A stretch of DNA of 64,000 nucleotides from Candidatus Gastranaerophilales bacterium (GTDB lineage Bacteria > Cyanobacteriota > Vampirovibrionia > Gastranaerophilales > Gastranaerophilaceae), in NCBI GenBank assembly GCA_944323685.1, contig CALUTJ010000015.1:1-64000 (forward strand). Reading direction: 5' to 3'. Position numbers and translations under genes: made by a program. The notes beneath the pieces were generated by a model. It worked only from the letters and a program-made list of their open reading frames with translations. It did not search any database and had not been told where the DNA came from. The stretch's first letter is position 1; every line of letters starts with the position of its first letter. Positions 27,196-36,317 of this stretch are shown piece by piece.

Positions 27196-28329
27196 TTATG
27201 TAATTGTATAAACTTTTCTGTAATAAAGAATCGAGCCTAAAATTATAAGTATAAAGTTTGGTATCCATGCAGCAAGAAACGGAGAAACAGCCATATTTTC
27301 TCCGAAGGAAAGTGATAGAGCCCTTAGCAGATAATATAAAAATATAATTAAAATACTGAACAGAAATCCTCTGTTATAACGCACTCTCGGCGGGGTAATC
27401 GCAAGCGGAACCCCGAGCAGTACAAGCACAATAGTAGTAAACGGAAACGCAAATTTGTTATGGAGTTCTATTTTAAAAATGGAGTGGGTTTTTGCATCGT
27501 GTTTTTTGGCATTGTTTTCTATGTATTTCCAAAGAGCTATGACATTATACTGCGTTGCTTCCTCATCCGACATTGCATCTTTAACATCCATACCGAAGTC
27601 GACAACAGACTGGTCAAACCAGGTTGTATTCAAAACTTTTTCGTCTTTGTTCATCGTATAAGCGGCACCGCGGTTAAACTGCCAGCCCGAGGGACTTGTC
27701 TTGCCCGTTTGAGATTGAACAACCTGAATGGTTTTCGGGTCGGAAAAATCGACAACAGAAACATTTTTCAGGGTGTTATCCTCGCATTTTTGTACAAAAA
27801 ACAGACGTTTCATCACCTTGTGACCGTTTTCGTCCTGTTTTATTTCTTTAAAAGTAAAATTTTGTTTTCCGTTAGGGATGTTTTTTTGTCCCAGTGCCCA
27901 GACCGCAAGTGTCTTTGATTGGGAGTTTGTAACCGGTACGATTGTTTCGTTTATCAAAAAAGTAAGCAAAGACATTGCCGCAGCAAAAATAAATATCGGT
28001 TTTGCTATACGGTTTATACCTATGCCGCATGCTCTCATTACGGTGATTTCGGAAGAAAGACTAAGACGGTTGAGCGTCATTACCGTGGAAAATAAAACAC
28101 TCATTGGTATAGCCATAACAAAAACCTGCGGAAGATTGAGCAATACAATCATCATTGCAATGTTAAACGGGATTCCGTAAAGTGTAATTTGTTTTATCAG
28201 GGTAATAAAAGTATCTGAGGCAAAAATAATTGAGGTAAAAATTACAATACCCATAATGAATATTTCTAATACCTGCAATAAAATATATCTGTCTAATATA
28301 GTTAGTTTGTCTAAAAATTTTTTATGCAT
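27196..28329 (-). CDS. LptF/LptG-family permease (YjgP/YjgQ)
   Basis: Transmembrane subunit of the LptB2FG ABC transporter that extracts lipopolysaccharide from the inner membrane. The six-helix layout is clear: three segments in the first ~130 residues, a ~150-residue periplasmic beta-jellyroll, and three segments at the C-terminus. Family features include LDRYILLQ near the start, MAIPMSVLFSTVMTLNRLSLSSEITVMRA, and the C-terminal FAFPFTTIVLVLLGVPLA. At 377 aa the length is normal. F versus G cannot be decided. It follows the zinc-finger gene by 2 nt. Confidence 0.88.
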   Translation of the reverse strand: MHKKFLDKLTILDRYILLQVLEIFIMGIVIFTSIIFASDTFITLIKQITLYGIPFNIAMMIVLLNLPQVFVMAIPMSVLFSTVMTLNRLSLSSEITVMRACGIGINRIAKPIFIFAAAMSLLTFLINETIVPVTNSQSKTLAVWALGQKNIPNGKQNFTFKEIKQDENGHKVMKRLFFVQKCEDNTLKNVSVVDFSDPKTIQVVQSQTGKTSPSGWQFNRGAAYTMNKDEKVLNTTWFDQSVVDFGMDVKDAMSDEEATQYNVIALWKYIENNAKKHDAKTHSIFKIELHNKFAFPFTTIVLVLLGVPLAITPPRVRYNRGFLFSILIIFLYYLLRALSLSFGENMAVSPFLAAWIPNFILIILGSILYYRKVYTIT

Positions 28330-28331
28330 TT

Positions 28332-28652
28332 TTAGTTGTTCAGCCCTGTTTCTTCCTGTTTTAAAAAGTTACACTGGGCTTCTAGTTTCCTGTCTTCCAT
28401 ACTTGCGATAAGCTCTTGGATATTTTTTATTTTACCCAGTGCAAAACCGGTTTCTGCAAGCAAAACACAGTCGTTGCAAATCCTTATTCCGTCATAAACA
28501 ACAGAACCTGCCACTGATTTTTCTTCTCCGCAGCACTGACAGTCAAACCCCTCAAATTCGCAGTCGGGATTTTCTTCTATGTCATCGGCTTTCATTTGTG
28601 CAACAACAGCCTGCATATCTGCTATAATTTTTAATTCTTCCGACTTATCCAT
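28332..28652 (-). CDS. Small ClpX-type zinc-finger protein
   Basis: The central CQCCGEEKSVAGSVVYDGIRICNDCVLLA matches the four-cysteine zinc-binding domain at the N-terminus of ClpX in spacing (CxxC-N17-CxxC) and in the ICxDCV.L segment. The flanking helices are acidic, and no AAA domain follows. In ClpX this domain dimerises and recruits adaptors and substrates, so a stand-alone version could modulate proteolysis; that is inference. It is in an operon with the LptF/G gene. Confidence 0.65.
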   Translation of the reverse strand: MDKSEELKIIADMQAVVAQMKADDIEENPDCEFEGFDCQCCGEEKSVAGSVVYDGIRICNDCVLLAETGFALGKIKNIQELIASMEDRKLEAQCNFLKQEETGLNN

Positions 28653-28710
28653 AAGTTATATTATATCCGAGTAAATAATAATTGTCATCAGGAAATAAAG
28701 ACATTAAAAT

Positions 28711-28730
28711 TCAGTTTTATATAAAACTGA
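28711..28730. promoter_or_regulatory. Perfect 20-bp palindrome upstream of zinc-finger/lptF-like operon
   Basis: TCAGTTTTATATAAAACTGA is fully self-complementary, 58 bp before the zinc-finger gene start. A gapless palindrome is typical of a dimeric repressor site rather than a terminator. Confidence 0.5.
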
Positions 28731-28734
28731 CAGC

Positions 28735-28796
28735 AAAAACGGCATTGTACTTCGGATAAGATACAATATATTTCTTACTCAAAAAATGCCGTTTTT
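28735..28796 (-). terminator. Long-loop terminator of the 120-aa gene
   Basis: Perfect 12-bp stem AAAAACGGCATT / AATGCCGTTTTT with a 38-nt loop, just after the stop of the gene at 28806-29168. T runs occur on both strands. The unusually long loop resembles the terminator at 16901-16951. Confidence 0.7.
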
Positions 28797-28805
28797 CTTT
28801 AAAAT

Positions 28806-29168
28806 TTATTTGTTATAAGCTGCATCACAGCTTCCGCAGCATGCTTTTTCATAAGCATCTTTTGCACCTGCTGCTTCTAAAAGTTCATAAGCATCATCTC
28901 CGGCTTTTACAGTTGCTGCGGCAAGTTCCGGATTTTCTATAAAGAAATCAATGGAATCTTTAACGCTTTGAACCATCTGGGCATTGTCAAAATTGCCCTT
29001 GCGGACAAGAATACGTCCGTAAGAATCAGCAGCCTGTGCACCGTCATTTACAAATTCCTGTGCGGTTTCTTCTGCTTTTGGCTGCGGCTTTGCGTCTTCT
29101 TTTTTTGCGCTTGGCGTGTATGCCTTTGGAATATTATTAATATTTAATTTGTTATCGAAGTTTGTCAT
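28806..29168 (-). CDS. Small hypothetical protein, Cys-rich C-terminus
   Basis: Not recognised. The 120-aa soluble protein has a disordered Lys/Pro-rich N-terminus (to ~residue 45), then helices. It ends in ACCGSCDAAYNK, with three Cys that could bind metal. It has its own promoter region and a dedicated terminator, so it is probably a real monocistronic gene. SD is CCGGAGAG about 7 nt from the ATG. Confidence 0.7.
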   Translation of the reverse strand: MTNFDNKLNINNIPKAYTPSAKKEDAKPQPKAEETAQEFVNDGAQAADSYGRILVRKGNFDNAQMVQSVKDSIDFFIENPELAAATVKAGDDAYELLEAAGAKDAYEKACCGSCDAAYNK

Positions 29169-29552
29169 ATTTACTCTCCGGCTATTTAGCTTTTTTCTTT
29201 ATTTTCTATTCTGTCATCGTGTCTTTTCATGCTTAAAAACATGAACAAAATTTTTTTTGCTAGTAAGTGATGAAATTTTTTTATGAGTATATACAATTTA
29301 AAAAAATTTTTCAAGAGGATAGTCCAAAAAACCAGATACAACAAGGGAAATGCCTTTTAAGTGTTGTATATATACTTTATTAATATTTCTTAATATTTGC
29401 TTTTTTCGGCACGGGAATTCAGACTGGTTTTTCATGATTTCCGCTTCTGGGGTTTCTGCTAAATTCAATCATAAACTGTATTCAAAACCGGTAATTACAT
29501 ATGCTAATATAACCTTGTTTATTTATTACAATTATCATGGAATGGTGTGGTT
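29169..29552. promoter_or_regulatory. Divergent promoter gap
   Basis: This 384-bp region separates the 120-aa gene (minus) and the Aas-like gene (plus). An inverted repeat TTCATG-N8-CATGAA (29226-29245) lies in the 5' region of the minus gene. AT-rich -10-like sequences such as TAATAT near 29505 precede the plus gene. A 71-codon open frame on the plus strand here has no ribosome binding site and looks spurious. No RNA gene was found. Confidence 0.35.
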
Positions 29553-32500
29553 ATGGAAGCTATAAAAGAGTTATTTAACAAAAATTTTATCAATCTGTTT
29601 TTTGCTCAATTGTTGACCCATATGGGTGATGCTTCAATACAGATAATACTTATGGCAATACTTGTGAGTACCGTAGACAAACCGGGAGCACTGATAGCGC
29701 TTATGCTGTTTTGTTTTGTGTTTCCGTCATTGATTGTGAGTATATTTGCCGGCAGTATAGTCGACCGCTTCCCCAGAAAAAATGTTATGATTTTCAGTGC
29801 TTTGTATCGCGGAATTATACTTGCTGTTTCTATCGGGCTTTATTTCATGATTGCAAAAGATGCATCGCTTGTTCCGATGATAAAAATATACGGCGTTATT
29901 TTGAGCTTTTTTATCGGTATCGGGACGGCATTTTTCTACCCCGCCAAAATGGCCTCCGTACCCAATGTTGTTAATATCGAAGCCTTAAAACCCGCCAACG
30001 CTCTTGTCTCAGGTTCGGGCACATGGGCATTGACTCTCGGGGCTCTGATTGTAAGCGCCGTACTAACACGTATAGGCGTGTTAAATATGTTTTATTTAAC
30101 CTGTGTTATGTATTTTATGGCACCGGCTTTGCTTATGTTTGTAACTTTAAGACATGATGATAACGTCCAAGAGCCGCAGTTTGACGTGATTAAGGATATA
30201 AAAGAAACCGCATCATTTTTAAATAAGCACAAAAAGGCGCTTGGAATGATTTTGCTTGCCGTTGTTATTTCTTTGATTTCGGCAACTTTTTACAACGCAA
30301 TGAATGCTCTTGCTACCGATGTTTATGACGTCAGTGTCAACGGTCTGGCAAGGCTCAAATGCATGCTCGGAAGCGGCACTTTCTACGGCGCTCTTGCAGT
30401 TATCCTTTTAAACAGACGCATAAAAACAAACAAGACTCTTGTTGCTGCGTTTTTAGGTTTGTTTATTTGTTTGATTACTGCATCTTTTTGCACAACGTTT
30501 TTTAAAGCCGGCTTTTGGCTCGGTGCAATCGGGCTTTTTGCCTCGGTGTTGAAGATTACCGTTGATACAATTTTACAAAAGATTTCGCCAAACTTTATAA
30601 GAGGTAAAATATTTGCCTTTGCTTCAATGCTGGAAACTTTTGTTTCTCTCGTTGGTATTGGCCTTGTTTCTGTTTGTGCGGGGCTTATTCATCCGCTTGC
30701 TATTTTTCACGGAATAGCTGTTTTATGCGCCTTTATGGCGTTTTTACTTCTTGCTCTTAACAAGGAATTCCGTTATTTTGTACTCAGAATTACCCTCGGA
30801 CAGGTATTCAAATGTTTGTTTAATTATAAATTTGAAGGTGTTGATAATATCCCTAAAAAGGGTAAAGTTATCCTCGCAGGCAATCATACTGGACACTTAG
30901 ACCCTTTCATTTTGCAAATGGCAACAAAACGCAATTTGTGGTTTGTTACAGGCCCTGCTGCCTTCAAGATTCCTGTTATAAGACATCTTTTAAAATGGTT
31001 TAACGTGCTGCCGCTTAACTTCGGGGTAGGTATTGAGGCAATCGAAGCAGGCGTGACTAAGCTAAAACACGGTGAACCGGTTATTATCTTCCCCGAGGGA
31101 AAATTCACCTCTGACGGTAATCCCTGCAAATTCCACAGAGGAGTAGGGATTATGGCAAAAGAGGCAAACTGCCCGATTGTGCCTTTTGCAATCAAAGGCG
31201 GGTTTGAAGCATGGGGTAAATTAAGAAAAAATCCTAAATTATTTACGACAATTATTATTCAGTTCGGTCAGCCGGTTACGGATTTGTCCGGTACAGATAA
31301 AGAAATAACAAAAGAGCTTGAACAGCGTGTCAGATTTATGAAAAACTCTCTTGAACACAGAGCTTTTTATAAGATTAAAGATACTGAATATACAAATTTC
31401 CTTGATATTATGAAGCAGTACAGTGATACCTTCGGGCAGACAAAAGCCGTTTCTCTAAAGGTTAAAAACGGTTATGAGGAAATAAGCTACGTTGATTTGA
31501 GTCGAAGAGCCAAAAAATTCGCTAATTATCTGATGGAAAACGCTGATGTTCAAAGAGGCGACAGAATTGCAATGCTTTGTGAATCGCGTCCGGAATTTGC
31601 AGTAGGCATATTTGCTTCAATTCAAACAGGCGCAATAACCGTTCCTCTTGATGTGAAATTGACTGTTCCCGAGCATACACATATACTGTCTGACTGTACA
31701 CCAAAGATTTTGCTCTGCTCAAGCCACTATCTTGAACATGCACTTGAGTTAAAAAATAATGTTTCTTCAATTCAGCAGATTTATGTTCTGGATGACGAAG
31801 AAAGACAACACCCCGAAATACTTTCTGTTTCAAAACTTGATGCAGATATTGAAAAAAGCTTTAACAGAGCGCGTTCAATGGACGAAACTGCTCTTATTGT
31901 TTATACATCAGGCACAACAGGCAACCCCAAGGGGGTAATGATTAGCTTTGGCAATATTTATTCTCAGATGAAGGATTTTGAAAAAATCTTCAAACTTTCA
32001 AAAGATAATACACTGCTTTCAATATTGCCTTTAAACCACCTGCTGGAGCTTAATGTCGGCTTTTTCGGGATGCTGTTTATGGGGGCTAAAATTGTTTATA
32101 TAAAAACGCTTAACCCCAAAGAGCTTTCGGCTGCAATGAAGGAAAAACAGATAACCAATATGATTGTTGTTCCTCTTGTTGCAAAAATGCTTAAAAACAG
32201 CGTGGATAAACAGCTTAAAAAGCAACCTGAGCGGGTACAAAAAATCTTTAAATTTATGTATGCTACAGCAAAATATATGCCCCGCTTTGTAAGAAGAATA
32301 ATGTTTAAATCGATTATTGACGGATTCGGCGGTAAATTTGAATGCTTCATCTCGGGCGGCGCTCCGCTTGATGCGGAAATCGCGGAATTTTTCGAAAGAA
32401 TCGGCGTACCGGCATTTGAAGGCTACGGATTGACTGAAACCAGTCCCGTAATTTCCACAAACCGCTATGACGCTCATAAAATAGGCACTGTAGGCAAACC

Positions 32501-33059
32501 GCTGCCTTCAGTAAAAGTAAAATTATCGGAGCAGGGCGAACTCCTAGCAACAGGCCCGAACGTTATGCAGGGCTATTACAATAAGCCTGAAATGACAGCA
32601 GAGGTAATTGATGAAGACGGCTGGTTCCATACGGGTGATATTGCGGAAATTGATAAGGACGGCTTTATCAAAATTACTGGCAGAATTAAAAATATGATTG
32701 TTTTAGGCGGCGGCAAAAAAATCTTCCCCGAAGAGGTCGAAGCTGTTTTGGAACAATCTCCCTTGATAAAAGAACTCTGCGTACTTTCTTTAAAAATTAA
32801 ATCAGGCAATAAAGCCGGCACGGAAGAAGTCGGGGTTATAATTGTTCCTGCTGATGAACTTGCGCAAAAGAGTGATGATGAAATTCAAAAAGAACTCGAA
32901 ACCGAGGTTAAAAAACTTTCCGAGGCTAATCTTGCGCCTTACAAAACTCCGAGTGTTGTTGTATTCAGACGAGAAGATTTGCCTAAAACTTCAACACAAA
33001 AAGTGAAAAGAAAAGATTTGCTTGAATGGTATGAAAACGCGCAGACACAGCAGGTTTAA
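29553..33059 (+). CDS. aas: MFS transporter / PlsC acyltransferase / acyl-ACP synthetase fusion
   Basis: Three domains occur in order: an MFS transporter of LplT type (residues ~1-410, about 12 membrane segments), a PlsC-type acyltransferase (~430-620, catalytic NHTGHLD near 442 and FPEGKFT), and an AMP-binding acyl-CoA/acyl-ACP synthetase (~640-1165, YTSGTTGNPKGV near 782 and GYGLTE). In enterobacteria LplT imports lysophospholipids and Aas re-acylates them; here both steps are on one 1168-aa chain. ATG 29553 is preferred over GTG 29547. It neighbours the CdsA/PlsC/CDP-alcohol operon, fitting phospholipid metabolism. Confidence 0.88.
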   Translation: MEAIKELFNKNFINLFFAQLLTHMGDASIQIILMAILVSTVDKPGALIALMLFCFVFPSLIVSIFAGSIVDRFPRKNVMIFSALYRGIILAVSIGLYFMIAKDASLVPMIKIYGVILSFFIGIGTAFFYPAKMASVPNVVNIEALKPANALVSGSGTWALTLGALIVSAVLTRIGVLNMFYLTCVMYFMAPALLMFVTLRHDDNVQEPQFDVIKDIKETASFLNKHKKALGMILLAVVISLISATFYNAMNALATDVYDVSVNGLARLKCMLGSGTFYGALAVILLNRRIKTNKTLVAAFLGLFICLITASFCTTFFKAGFWLGAIGLFASVLKITVDTILQKISPNFIRGKIFAFASMLETFVSLVGIGLVSVCAGLIHPLAIFHGIAVLCAFMAFLLLALNKEFRYFVLRITLGQVFKCLFNYKFEGVDNIPKKGKVILAGNHTGHLDPFILQMATKRNLWFVTGPAAFKIPVIRHLLKWFNVLPLNFGVGIEAIEAGVTKLKHGEPVIIFPEGKFTSDGNPCKFHRGVGIMAKEANCPIVPFAIKGGFEAWGKLRKNPKLFTTIIIQFGQPVTDLSGTDKEITKELEQRVRFMKNSLEHRAFYKIKDTEYTNFLDIMKQYSDTFGQTKAVSLKVKNGYEEISYVDLSRRAKKFANYLMENADVQRGDRIAMLCESRPEFAVGIFASIQTGAITVPLDVKLTVPEHTHILSDCTPKILLCSSHYLEHALELKNNVSSIQQIYVLDDEERQHPEILSVSKLDADIEKSFNRARSMDETALIVYTSGTTGNPKGVMISFGNIYSQMKDFEKIFKLSKDNTLLSILPLNHLLELNVGFFGMLFMGAKIVYIKTLNPKELSAAMKEKQITNMIVVPLVAKMLKNSVDKQLKKQPERVQKIFKFMYATAKYMPRFVRRIMFKSIIDGFGGKFECFISGGAPLDAEIAEFFERIGVPAFEGYGLTETSPVISTNRYDAHKIGTVGKPLPSVKVKLSEQGELLATGPNVMQGYYNKPEMTAEVIDEDGWFHTGDIAEIDKDGFIKITGRIKNMIVLGGGKKIFPEEVEAVLEQSPLIKELCVLSLKIKSGNKAGTEEVGVIIVPADELAQKSDDEIQKELETEVKKLSEANLAPYKTPSVVVFRREDLPKTSTQKVKRKDLLEWYENAQTQQV

Positions 33060-33074
33060 AAAGGACAAATGTAT

Positions 33075-33848
33075 ATGAAAAAAATTTTAATACCTCTTTT
33101 TGTACTTATTTTATTTACGGCAGGCGCAAGCTTTGCTAAAGAAACAACAAACAAACAGGCGGAATACAAAACCTTAAAGTGCAATGAAGCTTCAGGAGCC
33201 TGTATTGTAAGAGATAAAGCCTTAAAATACGGTATTAAGGATAAAGAAGGAAAGATTGTTCTGCCAGTTGAATATTCTCATATTTCGCTTTCAAAAGACG
33301 GGAGCAATAATTTTGTGCTTGTAAAAGACAATAAAACCGGTATTGCAAACGCTTCGGGCAAGCTTATTATTCCTTGCAAGTATTTGAGTGTAAGAAGGTT
33401 AAAAAAAGGAGCAAATAAATATATTGTACAGTCCGTTTGGGGCGAACACTACGGGCTTGCTGACATAAAAACGGGCAATATCGATATCCAGCCTATCTAT
33501 CAACATATATCATTGATGAGAAACGGGGCTTACCTTGTTGAATGGTACGGCAAAAAAGGGGTTATTAATCAGGAATTCCATTCAATCATACCTTCTCAGT
33601 ATTATTTTATTATGCTGTTTCCAGGAGATAAGTATTACAGACTGCATAAAGAAGTTACCGTTACAAATAAGGAAGGTTTGAAAGAAACCATTGACAGATT
33701 CGGCATAGCTGATTTAAAAGGTCGATTTGTTGTTCCTGTTGAATGCAGCCATGTTGATAAAAATAAATTCTCATACAAACAAAAGGTTGTAAAAGACGGG
33801 CAGACTTATATATTTGACGTAAGTACTGGTAACTTAAGCTCGCCTTAA
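33075..33848 (+). CDS. Secreted WG-repeat protein
   Basis: Signal peptide (MKKILIPLFVLILFTAGASFA) followed by about five to six WG-type beta repeats, recognisable as KYGIKDKEGKIVLPVEYSHI, TGIANASGKLIIPCKY and FGIADLKGRFVVPVECSHV. WG repeats form a beta-propeller or solenoid thought to bind partners; no catalytic residues are evident. ATG 33075 has AAGGA at good spacing, while ATG 33069 would be too close. It lies directly after the Aas-like gene, 18 nt before cdsA, and is likely co-transcribed. Confidence 0.75.
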   Translation: MKKILIPLFVLILFTAGASFAKETTNKQAEYKTLKCNEASGACIVRDKALKYGIKDKEGKIVLPVEYSHISLSKDGSNNFVLVKDNKTGIANASGKLIIPCKYLSVRRLKKGANKYIVQSVWGEHYGLADIKTGNIDIQPIYQHISLMRNGAYLVEWYGKKGVINQEFHSIIPSQYYFIMLFPGDKYYRLHKEVTVTNKEGLKETIDRFGIADLKGRFVVPVECSHVDKNKFSYKQKVVKDGQTYIFDVSTGNLSSP

Positions 33849-33866
33849 ACAGACAGGAGAAATGAA

Positions 33867-34823
33867 GTGGAACATTTTGTATTTACCCCAAACGTAAAAA
33901 TAGCGATAGCAATTTTATATGCTTTTATATTTACGCTTATGGCAATAATAAAAGCCGCACAGATTATCACAAAAAGAGATCTGGATAACATATGGATAAG
34001 GCTAAAATCCTTTTTGCTGATATGTTTGTTTTTCACTGCGGCATTTTGTTTTAACAAAATAGTAGCGTTTTTGTTTTTAATGCTGATTAGTTATTTGTGC
34101 TTGAAAGAGTTTTTGTCGTTGATTCCGACAAGAAGAACCGACAGAAAAGTGCTTTTGTGGGCATATTTATCTATCCCTGTTTCTTATTACATTGTTTACA
34201 TACAGTGGGCAACAATGTTTTATTTGTTTATTCCTCTGTATATGTTTATTTTGATTTCTGTGCGAATGGTTATGTCAAGCAATACGGAAGGCTTTTTAAA
34301 GAACCTTGCGGTAATACAATACGGGTTAATGTCAACTGTTTATGCGCTTGGATATCTCGGAATGCTGGCGATTGTGCCTATGCAGTATAATCCGAAAGGC
34401 GGATGTATAGGGCTTTTGTTCTACATACTCATTTTGACCGTGGCAAACGACTTTATGCAGATGTTTTGCGGTAAAGCTATTGGTAAACACAAAATTATCC
34501 CCAAAGTAAGCCCCAATAAAACGTGGGAAGGTTTTATCGGCGGTGTTATCGGTACAACAATTCTTTCTGTTGTAATGGCATACTTCTTAACCCCGCTTAC
34601 CCTTCCGCAATCTATCTTCGGCGGTGCAGTGCTTGCAATATTCGGATTTTTCGGTGATGTTACGATGTCAGCAATCAAAAGAGATTTAGGTGTAAAAGAC
34701 ACGAGTATGCTTATCCCCGGCCACGGCGGAATATTAGACAGGCTCGACAGTCTTTTGTTTACGGCTCCGTTGTTTTTCCATTATTTTGCATATTTGAACA
34801 CAATAGTTTTTGTGAAAGGCTAA
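33867..34823 (+). CDS. cdsA: Phosphatidate cytidylyltransferase
   Basis: Makes CDP-diacylglycerol from phosphatidic acid and CTP, the branch point for phospholipid synthesis. The signature of the family is present near the C-terminus: SAIKRDLGVKDTS, LIPGHGGILDRLDS, with the metal-binding Asp residues, plus SPNKTWEGFIGG upstream. Eight or so membrane segments; 318 aa, slightly longer than usual at the N-terminus. The start is GTG, preceded by AGGAG at 8 nt. It is followed 4 nt later by plsC. Confidence 0.93.
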   Translation: MEHFVFTPNVKIAIAILYAFIFTLMAIIKAAQIITKRDLDNIWIRLKSFLLICLFFTAAFCFNKIVAFLFLMLISYLCLKEFLSLIPTRRTDRKVLLWAYLSIPVSYYIVYIQWATMFYLFIPLYMFILISVRMVMSSNTEGFLKNLAVIQYGLMSTVYALGYLGMLAIVPMQYNPKGGCIGLLFYILILTVANDFMQMFCGKAIGKHKIIPKVSPNKTWEGFIGGVIGTTILSVVMAYFLTPLTLPQSIFGGAVLAIFGFFGDVTMSAIKRDLGVKDTSMLIPGHGGILDRLDSLLFTAPLFFHYFAYLNTIVFVKG

Positions 34824-34827
34824 GTCA

Positions 34828-35484
34828 ATGTTTTATAACTTTTTAAAATATCTTTTGTTTGTTGTTTTTATAAAACCTTTTATTTATCTGGTTTTCGGAA
34901 TAAATGTATCAGGTGTGGATAATTTGCCTAAAGTCAGCAAAGGGGCTTCTATTATCGTGGCTAATCACAACAGCCATTTTGACACCTTGATTTTGATGTG
35001 TTTGTTTTCGGGCTCTCAGATACTAAAAATCCACCCTGTTGCGGCGGCTGATTATTTTTGCAACACAAAGTTAAAGACTTTTGTTTTTACAAAGCTGCTA
35101 GGTATAATCCCGCTGTCACGCACAGTGCACAAAGCTTCTAAAGAAGAACTTTTTAAAGATATAAACGAGCCTTTAAAAGCGGGCGAAACAATTATTATTT
35201 ATCCTGAAGGTACAAGGGGTGAAAACAGCGAGCTGACAAAATTTAAAACAGGGGTTGCTCATATCGCAAAAATGAATCCCGATATTCCGGTTATTCCCTG
35301 CTATATTAACGGCCCTGACAGAATACTGCCTAAAGGTTCGCTAATGTGGGTTCCTTTTATTGCCGATGTTTATGTCGGAGAACCGATTTTATACGACAAT
35401 ACTTCTACCAAAGAGTTTACAACCAGGATACAAACCGCTGTACAAAAGTTAAAAGAAGAACACAAACGAAGAGAAGAGTTGTAA
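34828..35484 (+). CDS. plsC: 1-acyl-sn-glycerol-3-phosphate acyltransferase (PlsC-like)
   Basis: Adds the second acyl chain to lysophosphatidic acid to give phosphatidic acid. The NHNSHFDT acyltransferase box (HX4D) is near residue 50 and the YPEGTRGE substrate-binding block near 127. One N-terminal membrane segment; 218 aa, normal length. Set between cdsA and a CDP-alcohol phosphotransferase gene, so the operon covers three consecutive steps of phospholipid synthesis. Confidence 0.9.
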   Translation: MFYNFLKYLLFVVFIKPFIYLVFGINVSGVDNLPKVSKGASIIVANHNSHFDTLILMCLFSGSQILKIHPVAAADYFCNTKLKTFVFTKLLGIIPLSRTVHKASKEELFKDINEPLKAGETIIIYPEGTRGENSELTKFKTGVAHIAKMNPDIPVIPCYINGPDRILPKGSLMWVPFIADVYVGEPILYDNTSTKEFTTRIQTAVQKLKEEHKRREEL

Positions 35485-35501
35485 AAAATAAGGAGATAAT
35501 T

Positions 35502-36131
35502 ATGATTTCGGTTTATCAGTTAAAAAGCAAATTTCAGGGTATTTTACGCCCGTTGTCAGATAATTTGTGTAAAATAGGCGTCACTGCCAATATGGTTACG
35601 GTATCTGCGTTTATACTATCAATAATAACAGGTGTTTTAACTTATTTGTATGCGCCTAAATACAACTGCGTGTTCTGGATAATGCCTGCCTCACTTTTTG
35701 TAAGAATGGGCTTAAACGCAATAGACGGAATGCTTGCACGTGAACATAACCAGAAAAGCAATATAGGAGCAGTATTGAACGAACTCGGCGACATACTTTC
35801 AGATGTCGTTATATATGTTCCGTTTTTGTACGTTCTAAATTGTAACGTATGGCTGATATTTTTGTTTACAGTTTTGACAATTATAAGTGAAACAGTCGGC
35901 ATTATGGGAGTTCAAATAAACGCCTCAAGGCATTACGAAGGTCCTATGGGTAAAAGTGACAGAGCTTTCTGGTTTGGAGTACTTGCGCTTGTCTGCGTTT
36001 TTGTTACGCTGCCGGTTAAGGTACTTGTAATTTTTACAGGGCTTGTATCATTGCTGCTTTTATATACCTCTTACAACAGAATCTCAGGTGCTTTAAAAGA
36101 AGCAGAACTGTCTAAAGCAGGTAATGAATAA
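35502..36131 (+). CDS. CDP-alcohol phosphatidyltransferase, variant motif
   Basis: Transfers a phosphatidyl group from CDP-diacylglycerol to an alcohol. The motif reads DGMLAR-N8-GAVLNELGD-ILSD: the usual D-x3-D pair of DGxxARx8Gx3Dx3D has Asn in the first position, with an extra Asp four residues later. This 'LNELGD' variant resembles the YnjF-type subgroup, whose product I cannot state. Six membrane segments; 209 aa. ATG 35502 has a strong AAGGAG; the open frame extends further upstream inside plsC but without a better start. Probable last gene of the cdsA operon. Confidence 0.82.
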   Translation: MISVYQLKSKFQGILRPLSDNLCKIGVTANMVTVSAFILSIITGVLTYLYAPKYNCVFWIMPASLFVRMGLNAIDGMLAREHNQKSNIGAVLNELGDILSDVVIYVPFLYVLNCNVWLIFLFTVLTIISETVGIMGVQINASRHYEGPMGKSDRAFWFGVLALVCVFVTLPVKVLVIFTGLVSLLLLYTSYNRISGALKEAELSKAGNE

Positions 36132-36317
36132 TGCTTGTTGGCGGTTTGTTTTAGTCCGGTATTCTCGAAAATCCCGTGTTTTATAAACTTCGGGTCGGGT
36201 AGATTATTGCACTCTGTAGCCGCGGTATTTATTCAACAGTGCTGATATTTTGTTTTTTAAAAAGCGGTTGTTTGGGCATTGTTTTTGCGCATTATAAGCT
36301 TTACGTATTAAATCTTA

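Noticed and set aside
29350-29565. A 71-codon frame upstream of the Aas-like gene
   Set aside because: No ribosome binding site, Cys/Phe-rich random-like composition, and it overlaps the Aas start.
35346-35501. N-terminal extension of the CDP-alcohol transferase into plsC
   Set aside because: The extended part is an out-of-frame shadow of plsC; AAGGAG places the start at 35502.
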